This document shows positions 27,831 to 37,001 of a DNA stretch of 64,000 nucleotides, piece by piece. Below the pieces are notes generated by a model. The model was not told the DNA's origin and did not search any database. It saw nothing but the letters and a program-made list of their open reading frames with translations. The stretch is taken from positions 62,001-126,000 of the forward strand of contig NZ_JAWHTD010000009.1 in the NCBI RefSeq assembly GCF_032586235.1, written 5' to 3'. This stretch comes from Aestuariicoccus sp032586235. Its GTDB lineage: Bacteria > Pseudomonadota > Alphaproteobacteria > Rhodobacterales > Rhodobacteraceae. A program made the translations under genes and the position numbers. The stretch's first letter is position 1. Each line of letters starts with the position of its first letter.

Positions 27831-29654
27831 TTACCTGGATTTCTCGAACAGCGCCTCGGCCCGCTTCTGGGACCTGCACAATGCGTCGCGCGGGGGGATG
27901 ATCCCGCGCAGCATGTCGTGGAATTCCTCGCCGCAGATCTGGATGATGTCGCAGATCTCGGGCACCGGCGGGCGCGGCCAGAATTGCAGCTCGTCGCGCC
28001 AGGACATGGCGTCGACCGCCTCGAAGATCGGCGAGGCGCGGCGCACCTCGGGGTCGGCGGCGACGGAATAGCGCGGGTTGGTGCGGCTGCCGTTCTGGAC
28101 GTAAAGCTTTTGCGCCTCGGGCGAGGTGAAGACCATCAGCGCCTCGACCGCGGCCCGCACCCTGTCGGACGGCAGGTTGGCGGGAATGCCCATCACATAG
28201 CCGCCCACCGGCGCCACCGCCGAGGCCCCGGGCCCGACGGGATGCGCCAGATAGCCGGTCTGGTCATGGGCGGGCGACGATTCGTCCAGCTCGAAATACG
28301 GCGCCAGCAGGGTGTAGCCATAGGCCATCGCCACCTTGCCCGCGGCATAGGGACGGACCCGTTCGTACCACGACATCGACAGGATATCGGGCGGCGAGTA
28401 ATTCATCAGCTCCAGCAGGAATTCCGCCGCGCGCAGCCCCGCATCGGTGTCGATTGTCGGCCAGTAATCGCGGTCCGCCAGGTGATCGGTGTCGAACCCG
28501 CCCGCGATTTCCGGCAGGTTGAGCACGGGCTGGCCGAAATCGGCCATGGTCATCAGCACCGTATGCCCCAGCGCCGTGCCCCGGGCCGCGTTCCAGGCGA
28601 TGCCGTAGCGCCCGCGCGCCGGATCGTGCAGCGCTTTTGCCGCGGTCAGGACCGCGTCGGTGGTGGCGGGCGGCTCCAGCCCCGCCTTGGCAAAGAGATC
28701 GCGGCGGTAGAAGAAAAGCTCGGGCGTGGTCTGTGCGGGCACGCCGTAGGGCCGCCCGCCCCAATGCGCGGCCTTCCAGCCGGCGGTGTGGAAATCGGCC
28801 GGATCGAGCCGGGCGACATCCATCGCCTCGTCCAGAGGCATGAGAATTTCCTGCTCGGCGAACCCGCCCACCCAGGGCAGGTCGAGCGCGATGATGTCGT
28901 AGCGGCTGACCGGGCGCTCGGCGTTGCGCATCGCCTCTTCGCGCAGCCGGTCGATGGAAAAGGCGCGCTGGTGGATTTCGTTGCCGATCACCTGCTCGAA
29001 CTGGCGCTTGAGGTTGTCCATCACCATAAAGGTCGGATCGCCGTGTACCAGCACCCGGATCCCCCCCGGCGCCTTCAAAGGTTCCGCCAGCACCTTGAGC
29101 GGCGGGATCGACTGCGCCGCCAGGTAGGAGCCGCCGTAATAGTAATCCTCGGCGTCGCGCCCGCGTTCCTTGCCGCCGAAATGCGTCTCGGACAGGCGGC
29201 GGATGCGCCCCGAGAGCTTCATCCACTGCTCCAGCAGCGTCTCGCTGGGGTGCATGGAAAAGCTTTTGCCGGTCTTGGTGCGGGGGCGCTGTTCGATCAG
29301 ACCGGCCTCTACCATCTCTTTGAGGCGCCGGTTGGCAGTGGCGTAGGGCACGCCGCTGACAGCGATCAGAGAGGTCGGCGTCACGGTCCGGGCGTCGAAA
29401 TGCCCCTGCAGCAGATGCAGCGACATGCGCAGGTAGGGGTTGGGAGCGAAAAGATCGCTGGCATCCTCCAGTTCGGCGCCGAAATCCTCCAGAAAGGACA
29501 AAATCCGAAGCATTTCCGTCTTCGCCTGCGGCGAAACCGGAACCCGTTCGAATTCTGTCCCTAAGACATTCATGAGGTGTGTCTGCGCCCTGTCGTTGCG
29601 TTCTGGTCGCCGCCCTGCAAATTTGTTCACTTTTGACGAATCTGCCTCGGACAT
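27831..29654 (-). CDS. Transcriptional regulator: N-terminal HTH fused to ABC solute-binding domain
   Basis: A 607-residue protein. Residues about 75-150 form a winged helix of MarR-like type (TSLIAVSGVPYATANRRLKEMVEAGLIEQRPR). Residues about 190-600 are a type-1 extracellular solute-binding domain (PTFMVMDNLKRQFEQVIG, DIIALDLPWVGGFAEQEILMPLDE, FYRRDLFAKAGLEPPATTDAV, GKVAMAYGY). There is no signal peptide, so the binding domain is cytoplasmic and probably senses the imported compound. The start at 29654 (MSEADSS) has AAAGG upstream; the earlier Met at 29717 has none. It diverges from the ABC operon, which it probably controls together with the minus-strand genes. Confidence 0.85.
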   Translation of the reverse strand: MSEADSSKVNKFAGRRPERNDRAQTHLMNVLGTEFERVPVSPQAKTEMLRILSFLEDFGAELEDASDLFAPNPYLRMSLHLLQGHFDARTVTPTSLIAVSGVPYATANRRLKEMVEAGLIEQRPRTKTGKSFSMHPSETLLEQWMKLSGRIRRLSETHFGGKERGRDAEDYYYGGSYLAAQSIPPLKVLAEPLKAPGGIRVLVHGDPTFMVMDNLKRQFEQVIGNEIHQRAFSIDRLREEAMRNAERPVSRYDIIALDLPWVGGFAEQEILMPLDEAMDVARLDPADFHTAGWKAAHWGGRPYGVPAQTTPELFFYRRDLFAKAGLEPPATTDAVLTAAKALHDPARGRYGIAWNAARGTALGHTVLMTMADFGQPVLNLPEIAGGFDTDHLADRDYWPTIDTDAGLRAAEFLLELMNYSPPDILSMSWYERVRPYAAGKVAMAYGYTLLAPYFELDESSPAHDQTGYLAHPVGPGASAVAPVGGYVMGIPANLPSDRVRAAVEALMVFTSPEAQKLYVQNGSRTNPRYSVAADPEVRRASPIFEAVDAMSWRDELQFWPRPPVPEICDIIQICGEEFHDMLRGIIPPRDALCRSQKRAEALFEKSR

Positions 29655-29708
29655 CGCGGTGTGCCTTTCATGAATGTTCAAAATGACATCCAGAACGTAT
29701 CGCAATTC

Positions 29709-29744
29709 TGTCCACATTGATTATATTTTTATCCGATATGGACA
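29709..29744. promoter_or_regulatory. Candidate operator in the divergent regulator/ABC gap
   Basis: An inverted repeat TGTCCACAT (29709-29717) and ATATGGACA (29736-29744), with one mismatch, flanks an AT-rich stretch (TGATTATATTTTTATCC) that would suit a promoter core. It lies in the 228-base gap between the HTH fusion gene and the binding-protein gene. It is the best candidate for the regulator's site. Confidence 0.45.
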
Positions 29745-29882
29745 TTTTTGCTACATTTTGGCGGTTTGAGGCACGGCATGGTTCAGATCAGTCGTCCGAC
29801 TCGACGGATGATGGGTCCGGTCCCGGGAGGGGACCTGGGGCCGGAAAAAATGACAACAGGTAAATTCCGGGAGGATACCTTA

Positions 29883-30830
29883 ATGAAACTTCGCACAATC
29901 CTTGCTGCGAGCACGGCCGTGGTTCTTGCCGGTGCCGCGTCTGCAGAGACCATGAAGATCGGCATCACGCAGAACAACGTGGGCGTGGACAGCTATCAGA
30001 CGACCTATGAAAAGGCGTTCATCGAAGCTGCCGACGCCAATCCGGATGTCGAGACCGTCGTGCTGGACGCCGGCGGCGACGTGGCGCGCCAGATCGCCCA
30101 GATGGAAGACCTGATTCAGCAGGAAGTCGACGCAATCATCATCTGGCCGACCAACGGCGAGGCCGTGATCCCCGCCGTGCGCAAGGCCAAGCAGGCCGGC
30201 ATCCCGGTGATCGTGACCAACTCGAACATCGCCGAGGCGGGTTTTGACTTTGTGGCGTCCTTCTCGGGCCCCGACAACATCACCCAGGGCGCGCGTTCGG
30301 CCGAAATCATGTGCGACAAGTTCAAGGACATGGGCATCGAGAACGAAGCGCAGGTCGTGCACATCACCGGTCAGCCGGGCTATACCACCGCGATCGAGCG
30401 CGCCAAGGGCTTCGACGACCGTCTGCCCGAGGTCTGCCCGAACGTGACCGTGATCGAGACCCAGCCGGGCGACTGGAACCGCGAAAAGAGCCAGAAGGTC
30501 ATGGAAGCCTTCCTGGTGAAATATGACGACATCGACGGCGTCTATGCCGGCGACGACAACATGGGCGTGGGCGCGCTGAACGCCGCCAAGGCCGCCGGCC
30601 GCGAAGGCATCATCTTCGTCGGCGCCACCAACTTTGCGGTGGGCTATGAGGCGATGGAGCGCGGCGAGTACTGGGGTTCGATCTACCAGTCGCCGGTCGA
30701 TGACGCCCGCGCGGCGCTGCAGACCGCCATCGACGTGCTCGAGGGCAAGGACGTGCCGTTCCTGAACTACTTCGACACGCCGAAGATCACCCAGGACAAC
30801 CAGGGCGACTTCACCAAGCCGGTCTTCTAA
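29883..30830 (+). CDS. CUT2-type ABC transporter, periplasmic sugar-binding protein
   Basis: A 315-residue RbsB-like protein with signal peptide MKLRTILAASTAVVLAGAASA. The mature chain starts ETMKIGITQNNVGVDSYQ, followed by typical RbsB-like segments (QIAQMEDLIQQEVDAIIIWPTN, AGIPVIVTNSNI, VYAGDDNMGVGALNAAKAAG). A GGGAGG site precedes ATG 29883. It delivers the substrate to the two permeases and the ATPase encoded further on. The ligand could be a sugar, polyol or related compound. A stable hairpin follows the stop, which often raises the level of binding protein over the permeases. Confidence 0.92.
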   Translation: MKLRTILAASTAVVLAGAASAETMKIGITQNNVGVDSYQTTYEKAFIEAADANPDVETVVLDAGGDVARQIAQMEDLIQQEVDAIIIWPTNGEAVIPAVRKAKQAGIPVIVTNSNIAEAGFDFVASFSGPDNITQGARSAEIMCDKFKDMGIENEAQVVHITGQPGYTTAIERAKGFDDRLPEVCPNVTVIETQPGDWNREKSQKVMEAFLVKYDDIDGVYAGDDNMGVGALNAAKAAGREGIIFVGATNFAVGYEAMERGEYWGSIYQSPVDDARAALQTAIDVLEGKDVPFLNYFDTPKITQDNQGDFTKPVF

Positions 30831-30843
30831 GATCCGCTTGCCC

Positions 30844-30869
30844 CCCGGGCGCGGTGCGCCGCGCCCGGG
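30844..30869 (+). terminator. Intercistronic hairpin after the binding-protein gene
   Basis: An 11-base perfect stem (CCCGGGCGCGG / CCGCGCCCGGG) with loop TGCG begins 14 bases after the stop at 30830. No T-run follows, so it may stabilise the upstream mRNA or act as a partial terminator rather than end transcription fully; the rest of the operon continues 37 bases on. Confidence 0.6.
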
Positions 30870-30905
30870 ATACAATATAAAAATAGTACATTTCGGGAGG
30901 GGAAC

Positions 30906-31703
30906 ATGGGCCGCGTTTCAGGTCGTTCCTGCATTGTGACCGGCGCCGCGCAGGGGATCGGCCGCGCCATAGGCGAGGCGCTTCTGGATGAAGGCGCGGA
31001 CGTCTGTTTTGCCGACATCAACGGCGGGAAAGTCGCCGAAGTGGCCGCCGCCAACGACGGCCGCGCCGCAGCGACGGGCGCAAAGGTGACCCATTCAGCC
31101 GTCGACGTGACCAAGCGCGACCAGGTGCGCGCGATGATCGCCCATGCGGTCGACGTGTTCGGCAAGCTGGACGTCAAGTTCAACAACGCCGGCGTCAACA
31201 AGCCGATGAATTTTCTCGACGTGACCGAGGAGAACTGGCGCTTCATCATGGATGTGAACGGGCTTGGCTGCCTGATCGGCATGCAGGAAGCGGCGCAGCA
31301 GTTCATCCGCCAGGGCACGTCCGGCAAGATCATCAACACCGCCTCGATCGCCAGCCGCCAGGGGTTCGACAACGTCGCCCCCTATTGCGCGTCGAAATGG
31401 GGCGTGGTGTCCTTGACGCAATCCGGCGCCCGCGACCTGGCGAAACACGATATCACCGTAACGGGCTTTGCGCCCGGCGTGGTGGCCACGGAAATGTGGG
31501 AACAGGTCGACAAGGACCTGATGGAGATCGGCGCGGCCGAGCGCCCCGGGCAGGCGATGGAGGAATTCTCGGCCGAGATACTCAAGGGCCGGGTCGCCAA
31601 GCCCGAGGACATCACCGGGACGACCACGTTCCTGGCGTCGAAGGACAGCGATTACATGACCGGCCAGATCGTGATGATCGACGGCGGGATGACGCTGGTC
31701 TGA
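30906..31703 (+). CDS. SDR-family dehydrogenase
   Basis: A 265-residue short-chain dehydrogenase. Motifs are CIVTGAAQGIGRAIGEAL (NAD(P) binding), FNNAGVNKPMNF, the Ser in IINTASIASRQG, and YCASKWGVVSL (YxxxK). It sits inside the ABC operon, between the binding protein and permease genes, so it probably performs the first oxidation of the imported compound. Its paralogue at 26998-27807 opens the opposite transcript. A GGGAGGGGAAC ribosome site precedes the ATG. Confidence 0.92.
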   Translation: MGRVSGRSCIVTGAAQGIGRAIGEALLDEGADVCFADINGGKVAEVAAANDGRAAATGAKVTHSAVDVTKRDQVRAMIAHAVDVFGKLDVKFNNAGVNKPMNFLDVTEENWRFIMDVNGLGCLIGMQEAAQQFIRQGTSGKIINTASIASRQGFDNVAPYCASKWGVVSLTQSGARDLAKHDITVTGFAPGVVATEMWEQVDKDLMEIGAAERPGQAMEEFSAEILKGRVAKPEDITGTTTFLASKDSDYMTGQIVMIDGGMTLV

Positions 31704-31734
31704 CCGGCGCAACAAGGACAACAGGGAGGACACA

Positions 31735-32709
31735 ATGGCAGGGCTGACCAAGCAACAGATCGGCGGCTTTCTGGCGCGACAAGGCATTCTGGTCGCCTTC
31801 GTGCTATTCATGATCGGGTTTACGCTGGCGAACCAGCGGTTCGTCGATCCCGACAACATCATGGGCGTCGTTCGGTCGTCGGCCATTCTGGGCGTGATGG
31901 CGCTGGGGGTCACCTTTGTGGTGATCAGCGGCAATCTCGACCTGTCGGTCGGCTCGATGATGTCGTTCTCGACCATCGTCGTTCTGGATCTGCACGACAA
32001 GATCGGCCCGACGCTGGCGATCCCGGCGATGTTCGCCATGACGCTCTGCCTTGGGGCCTTCATCGGATTTCTGGTCGGCTATCTGAAGCTCAACTCGCTG
32101 ATCGTCACGCTGGGGATGCTGTCGGCCATTCACGGGCTGACATTGACCTATTCGGGCGGCAAGAACATGGACATCGCCGACAAGGAGGGCACCTGGTTCA
32201 GCGTCTTCGGACAGGGGGACGCGCTGGGTATTCCGGTGCCGATCCTGATGTTCGTCCTGCTAGCGGCCTTTCTGGGGATGCTGCTGGCCAAGACACCCTT
32301 CGGGCGCAAGGTCTATGCGGTGGGCGGCAACGGCACGGCGGCGACCTTTTCGGGCATCCGCCGGGCGCGGGTGGTCTTTACCTGCTATATCCTGTCGTCC
32401 TTCTGCGTCGCCACCGCCGGCCTGATCCAGGCCAGCCGGTCGCTCGGATCGCAGAACACCGTCGGTCAGGGGCTTGAACTGGAGGTGCTGGCCGCGGTCA
32501 TCCTGGGCGGCGCGTCCCTGCTGGGCGGGTCGGGCACGGTCTTCAAGACGGTGATCGGGGTGCTGATCCTCGGCTTCATCCAGAACGGCCTGCTGCTGGT
32601 CGGTCTGCAATTCTACGTCCAGTACGTGGTGACCTGGGTCATCATCATCCTTGCTGTCTGGCTCGATATCGCAGCCAAGCGCGGCAAGCTCTGGTCCCCG
32701 ATCGCGTAA
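31735..32709 (+). CDS. CUT2-type ABC transporter, permease 1
   Basis: A 324-residue RbsC-like permease with about ten membrane segments. The conserved TFVVISGNLDLSVGSMMSFSTIVVLDLHD and the C-terminal LEVLAAVILGGASLLGGSGTVFKTVIGVLILGFIQNGL are marks of the family (BPD_transp_2). It follows the SDR by 31 bases and an AGGGAGGA ribosome site. It would form a heterodimeric channel with the permease encoded next. Confidence 0.93.
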   Translation: MAGLTKQQIGGFLARQGILVAFVLFMIGFTLANQRFVDPDNIMGVVRSSAILGVMALGVTFVVISGNLDLSVGSMMSFSTIVVLDLHDKIGPTLAIPAMFAMTLCLGAFIGFLVGYLKLNSLIVTLGMLSAIHGLTLTYSGGKNMDIADKEGTWFSVFGQGDALGIPVPILMFVLLAAFLGMLLAKTPFGRKVYAVGGNGTAATFSGIRRARVVFTCYILSSFCVATAGLIQASRSLGSQNTVGQGLELEVLAAVILGGASLLGGSGTVFKTVIGVLILGFIQNGLLLVGLQFYVQYVVTWVIIILAVWLDIAAKRGKLWSPIA

Positions 32710-32722
32710 AGGAGGAGAGAAC

Positions 32723-33724
32723 ATGCAACCGGGAACGCTTTCCACCTTTCTCAAGCGCGGGGCCATCTGGGGCTTCATCGTGCTCGAGCTGATCTTCTTC
32801 AGCATCGCGGGCGAGTTCATGTCGCTGTCCGACAAGGCCTTCATGGATGTCGACAACATGCTGCTGCTGTTCAAGCAATCGGCCCCCATCGGCATCATCG
32901 CCATGGGCATGACCATCGTGATGATCAACGGCAATATCGACCTGAGTGTCGGGGCCATCTACGCGATCTGCGCGATCATCCTGCTGGACACCATGACCTG
33001 GCCGATCTTTGCGGGCCTCGGCGATTGGGTGATCCCGGTCGCGTGGATCCTGGCGCTTGCCGCGGGCGCGCTGCTGGGCGCGCTGAACGGGATCATCGTC
33101 TGGAAGACCGGGGTCGACGCCTTCATCGTGACGCTGGGCGCGATGCTGGGCTATCGCGGGCTGGTGTTCATGTATAACGGTGAACAACCCACCAGCCACC
33201 TGAACTGGACCCTGGTCGATTTCGCCGAGGCGCAGTTCCTGGGCCTGCATACGGCCACGTGGTTCCTGCTGCTGGTCACCGCCGCGATCTGGTTCCTGAT
33301 GAACCGCACGGTGCATGGCCGCAACGCGTATGCCATCGGCAACAACCGCGAGGCGGCCGTCAACGCCGGTATACGCGTGGGCCCGCATTTCATGATCAAC
33401 TTCATGATCATCGGCTTTCTGGCGGCGCTGTCGGCGGTGGTGTTCTATTCCGAAAGCGGATCGGTGAACCCCAACGACGGCGAGCTTTACGAACTGTGGG
33501 TGATCACCGCCGTCGTTCTGGGCGGCACCAAGCTGACCGGCGGGGCCGGGTCGATCGTGTCGACCTTCGGCGGCGTGCTGGCGATCCAGCTGCTGCGCAA
33601 GGGGCTGTCGCACATCGGGGCGGATACCGAGACGGTGAACCTCGTCATCGGTCTGATCCTGATCGCGGTGCTGTTCCTAGACCGGCAGCTGAACATCAAG
33701 GGCAAGGAGGAGCTGAGAGTATGA
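32723..33724 (+). CDS. CUT2-type ABC transporter, permease 2
   Basis: A 333-residue RbsC-like permease. It shows MTIVMINGNIDLSVGAIYAICAIILLD near residue 75 and LYELWVITAVVLGGTKLTGGAGSIVSTFGGVLAIQLL toward the C-terminus. The start at 32723 follows GGAGGAGAG. Its stop overlaps the ATPase start in ATGA (33721-33724), so translation is coupled. Two different permease genes in one CUT2 operon suggest a heterodimer. Confidence 0.93.
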   Translation: MQPGTLSTFLKRGAIWGFIVLELIFFSIAGEFMSLSDKAFMDVDNMLLLFKQSAPIGIIAMGMTIVMINGNIDLSVGAIYAICAIILLDTMTWPIFAGLGDWVIPVAWILALAAGALLGALNGIIVWKTGVDAFIVTLGAMLGYRGLVFMYNGEQPTSHLNWTLVDFAEAQFLGLHTATWFLLLVTAAIWFLMNRTVHGRNAYAIGNNREAAVNAGIRVGPHFMINFMIIGFLAALSAVVFYSESGSVNPNDGELYELWVITAVVLGGTKLTGGAGSIVSTFGGVLAIQLLRKGLSHIGADTETVNLVIGLILIAVLFLDRQLNIKGKEELRV

Positions 33725-35241
33725 CCGACCAAACACCGGCACTGCGCCTGGAAGGCATCGTCAAGACCTTCCCCGGCGTGCGCGCCCTCGACGGCGTGTC
33801 CTTTACCGTGATGCCCGGAGAGGTGCATGCGCTGATGGGCGAGAACGGCGCGGGCAAATCCACCCTGATGAAGGTCCTGGGCGGCATCTATCAGCCCGAC
33901 GAGGGCCAGATCATCGTCGAGGAACAGCCCGTCGTCATGCGCTCGCCTTTGGAGGCCAAGGCCAAGGGCATCGTCTTTATCCACCAGGAGCTGAGCCTCG
34001 CCGACGAGCTGACGGTGGCCGAGAACATCTATCTGGGCGAGCTGCCGCGCAAACGCTTCGGGCTGGTCGATTGGGGCCAGCTGGAATCTCAGACCAACGA
34101 GATCCTGCGCAAGCTGAAGGTGGGCTTCGACGCCCGCACCCGGGTCGGCGATCTGTCGATCGCCAACCAGCAGATGGTCGAGATCGCCCGCGCGCTGACG
34201 GTCGATGCCAAGGCGGTGATCTTTGACGAGCCCACCGCGTCGCTGACCGACGCGGAAAAGGTCGTGCTTTTCGACGTGATCGCGGATCTGCAAAAGCAGG
34301 GCGTGGGGATCATCTATATCTCGCACCGGATGGAAGAGATCTTCAAGATCACCGACCGGATCAGCGTGCTGCGCGACGGGAACTACCGCGGCACCCTGAA
34401 CACCGCCGACACCAACGAAGAGGACGTCACCCAGCTGATGATCGGGCGCAAGCTCGACCTCACACGCAACGCCAGCCATCACGAGCTTGGGGACGTGGCG
34501 CTGGAGGTGCGCGGGCTGAGCTGCGGCGACCTTTACAAGGACGTCAGTTTCGAGGTGCGCCGGGGCGAGGTGCTGGGGTTCTACGGCCTTGTGGGCGCGG
34601 GCCGCACCGAGATCGCGGAAACGCTTTTCGGTCTGCGCGAGCCGGCGGGCGGGACGATCCTGCTTGACGGTCAGGAGACGCGCATCAACTCGCCCGCCGA
34701 CGCCATCACGAAGGGGATTTCGCTGGTCCCCGAGGACCGCAAGGGCCAGGGGCTGGTGCTGGGCATGAACTGCCGGGACAACATGACCCTGCCGCAGGTC
34801 GACGATCTCAAGGCCGGGCCCTTCGTGGCCGATGGCGCCGAGATCGCCATTTTCGACCAGTACCGCGACCGGCTGGACATCCGCACCCCGGGCTGGAAGC
34901 AGCAGGTGGGCAACTTGTCGGGCGGCAACCAGCAGAAGATCGTGATCGGCAAATGGCTGTCGATGCATCCCAACGTGCTGATCGTGGATGAACCGACGCG
35001 CGGGATCGACGTCGGCTCGAAATCCGAGATCCACAAGCTGATCCGCGATCTGGCGGCGCAGGGCTATGCGGTGATCGTGATCTCGTCGGAGATGCCCGAG
35101 GTGCTGCATGTGTCTGACCGGATCGTCGCGATGTACAGCGGGCGGATCATCCGGACCTTCACCGCCGAGGAAGTGACCGAGGACAAGCTGATCCAGGCGA
35201 TTTCCGGCATCGGCGCGGACAACGGCGCACAGGTCGCCTGA
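33721..35241 (+). CDS. CUT2-type ABC transporter, tandem ATP-binding protein
   Basis: A 506-residue RbsA-like protein with two ATPase halves. The first has Walker A GENGAGKST, signature-like LSIANQQMVEIARAL and Walker B VIFDEPTASLT. The second has GLVGAGRTE in place of a normal Walker A, then LSGGNQQKIVIGKWL and VLIVDEPTRGIDVG. The altered second Walker A is usual for CUT2 ATPases. Overlaps with the permease and the next gene show one operon. It drives import of the unknown sugar-like compound. Confidence 0.94.
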   Translation: MTDQTPALRLEGIVKTFPGVRALDGVSFTVMPGEVHALMGENGAGKSTLMKVLGGIYQPDEGQIIVEEQPVVMRSPLEAKAKGIVFIHQELSLADELTVAENIYLGELPRKRFGLVDWGQLESQTNEILRKLKVGFDARTRVGDLSIANQQMVEIARALTVDAKAVIFDEPTASLTDAEKVVLFDVIADLQKQGVGIIYISHRMEEIFKITDRISVLRDGNYRGTLNTADTNEEDVTQLMIGRKLDLTRNASHHELGDVALEVRGLSCGDLYKDVSFEVRRGEVLGFYGLVGAGRTEIAETLFGLREPAGGTILLDGQETRINSPADAITKGISLVPEDRKGQGLVLGMNCRDNMTLPQVDDLKAGPFVADGAEIAIFDQYRDRLDIRTPGWKQQVGNLSGGNQQKIVIGKWLSMHPNVLIVDEPTRGIDVGSKSEIHKLIRDLAAQGYAVIVISSEMPEVLHVSDRIVAMYSGRIIRTFTAEEVTEDKLIQAISGIGADNGAQVA

Positions 35242-36110
35242 TGCACGTCGGCTTTGCCGGGCTGGGCCGGATGGGCGCGCCGATGGCGCGCAATCTGGCC
35301 CGGTCCGGCGCCGCGCTGACAATCTGGAACCGCTCGGGGGATAAGGCCCGGGCGCTGGCCGAAGAGATTGGCTGCACCGTGGCCGACACCCCCCGCGATC
35401 TGGCCGACAAGGCCGATGTGGTGATCACCATGCTGGCCGACGACGCGTCGTCGGACGCCGTGCATCTGGGGCCTGAGGGGCTCTTTGCCGGTGCGACGGC
35501 CCGGCGTTTCGTCGAAATGGGCACCATGAGCCCCGATCACATCGCAGCACTGGTGCGCAAAGCACCCGAAGGCGTGACGGTGATCGACGCGCCTGTTTCT
35601 GGCGCGACGCAGGCGGCTGAGGCCGCGCAACTGCTGATCATGGCGGGCTGCACCGAAGACGAGGCCGCGCCGCTGAAACCGTTGTTCGACGCGATGGGCA
35701 AGGAAACCATCTGTCTGGGCCAGCCCGGCGCGGGGGCGGTGATGAAGCTGGCGGTCAACAGCCTGATCCACGGCATCAACCAGACCCTGGCCGAGGCGAT
35801 GACCCTGGCCGAGGCCGCCGGGATCGACGCGGAAGCCGCGTTCGACGTGATCGAAGCCTCCGCCGCCTGCGCACCGATGCTGAAATACCGCCGCCCGCTC
35901 TATCTGGACGAGGCCGCCCATGCGGTGACCTTCACCGTGGCGCTGGCGCGCAAGGACATGGAGGTGACGGCGGCGCTGGCGCGCGCCCTTGGAACGGACA
36001 TGCCGCAGGGGCACGAGACGCTGGCGCAGCTGCGCGCCGCCGAAACCGCCGGTTTCGGGCAGAGGGACATGGCCGCGATGCTGGCCTATATGCGAGGAAA
36101 ATCAGAATGA
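35241..36110 (+). CDS. Beta-hydroxyacid dehydrogenase (3-hydroxyisobutyrate dehydrogenase family)
   Basis: A 289-residue NAD(P) enzyme. The N-terminal motif is HVGFAGLGRMGAPMARNLARSG; the substrate-binding segment is DAPVSGATQAAEAAQLLIMAGC; the catalytic Lys is in GAGAVMKLAVNSLIHGINQTLAEAM. It starts inside the stop of the ATPase gene (TGATG). Family members oxidise 3-hydroxyisobutyrate, tartronate semialdehyde (reverse) or similar hydroxyacids, so it may act on an intermediate of the imported compound. Confidence 0.92.
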   Translation: MHVGFAGLGRMGAPMARNLARSGAALTIWNRSGDKARALAEEIGCTVADTPRDLADKADVVITMLADDASSDAVHLGPEGLFAGATARRFVEMGTMSPDHIAALVRKAPEGVTVIDAPVSGATQAAEAAQLLIMAGCTEDEAAPLKPLFDAMGKETICLGQPGAGAVMKLAVNSLIHGINQTLAEAMTLAEAAGIDAEAAFDVIEASAACAPMLKYRRPLYLDEAAHAVTFTVALARKDMEVTAALARALGTDMPQGHETLAQLRAAETAGFGQRDMAAMLAYMRGKSE

Positions 36111-36820
36111 AAGCCGCACTTTTCGTCGGTGGATGGGAGGGTCATGCCCCCACCGATTTCGCCGATTGGTACAAGGCCCTGCTGGAAGAGAACGGCTTTG
36201 AGGTCGATGTCTACGACACGCTCGAGCCGCTGGAGCGGCCCGGCGATCTGGCCGATCTGGATCTCATCACGCCGATCTGGTCCTCGGCCCGGTCCGGCCA
36301 CCGCGAAGAGTTCGGCAACATGACCAAGCCGCAGGAGGACGGGCTGTTGCAGCTGATCGGCAACGGCTGCGGGCTGGCGGGGTGGCATGGGCATATGGGC
36401 GACGCCTTTCGCGACCGTCCGACCTATCACTTCCTGATCGGCGGGCAGTTCGTCGCCCATCCGCCCGGCTGGCCCGACAACCTCCAGCCGCGCGAGGATT
36501 ATATCGACTACGACGTCACCATCTGCCGCCCCGACGACCCCATCGTGCGCGGCATCCGCAGCTTCCGCCTGACGTCCGAGCAATATTACATGCTGGTCGA
36601 TCCGTCGAACGAGGTGCTGGCGACCACGACCTTTTCCGGCGATCACCTCTGGTGGATCGAGGGCACGGTGATCCCGGTGGTCTGGAAACGCCGCTGGGAC
36701 AAGGGCCGGGTGTTCTATTGCTCGATCGGGCACGAACTGGACGACCTGCGCCTACCGCAGGTGACCGAGATCATCCGGCGCGGCGCAATCTGGGCCGCCG
36801 AGGGCAAGACAGCGCTTTGA
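36107..36820 (+). CDS. ThuA-like protein
   Basis: A 237-residue protein of the ThuA/trehalose-utilisation family, with a class I glutamine-amidotransferase-like fold. Recognisable segments are KAALFVGGWEGHAPTDFADW, GLAGWHGHMGDAFRDRPTYHFLIGGQFVAHP and the C-terminal WKRRWDKGRVFYCSIGHELDD. ThuA proteins accompany sugar-oxidation systems (trehalose 3-keto pathways) but their reaction is poorly defined. The start overlaps the previous stop (ATGA). It is the last gene of the ABC operon. The 181 bases after it contain no gene. Confidence 0.88.
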   Translation: MKAALFVGGWEGHAPTDFADWYKALLEENGFEVDVYDTLEPLERPGDLADLDLITPIWSSARSGHREEFGNMTKPQEDGLLQLIGNGCGLAGWHGHMGDAFRDRPTYHFLIGGQFVAHPPGWPDNLQPREDYIDYDVTICRPDDPIVRGIRSFRLTSEQYYMLVDPSNEVLATTTFSGDHLWWIEGTVIPVVWKRRWDKGRVFYCSIGHELDDLRLPQVTEIIRRGAIWAAEGKTAL

Positions 36821-37001
36821 CGCCCTGCCCCTTGGAACATTGTCAACGCTCCGGCGTTGGTCCGGAATTGCGCCTGCCCCGAAGGCAACGGGCGACAGGG
36901 CGGCCCGAATGCCGTATGGAGGAACCCGCCCGGCGCTGAATTCCAAGGCCCAGGATCCGCCAGAAGGCATCCGTGGCCGCGATTTGAAAAGGAGACATTG
37001 A

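Noticed and set aside
27918..29564. Plus-strand open frame of 548 codons opposite the HTH-binding-protein fusion
   Set aside because: Arg/His/Gly-rich antisense shadow; the minus strand holds recognisable HTH and binding domains.
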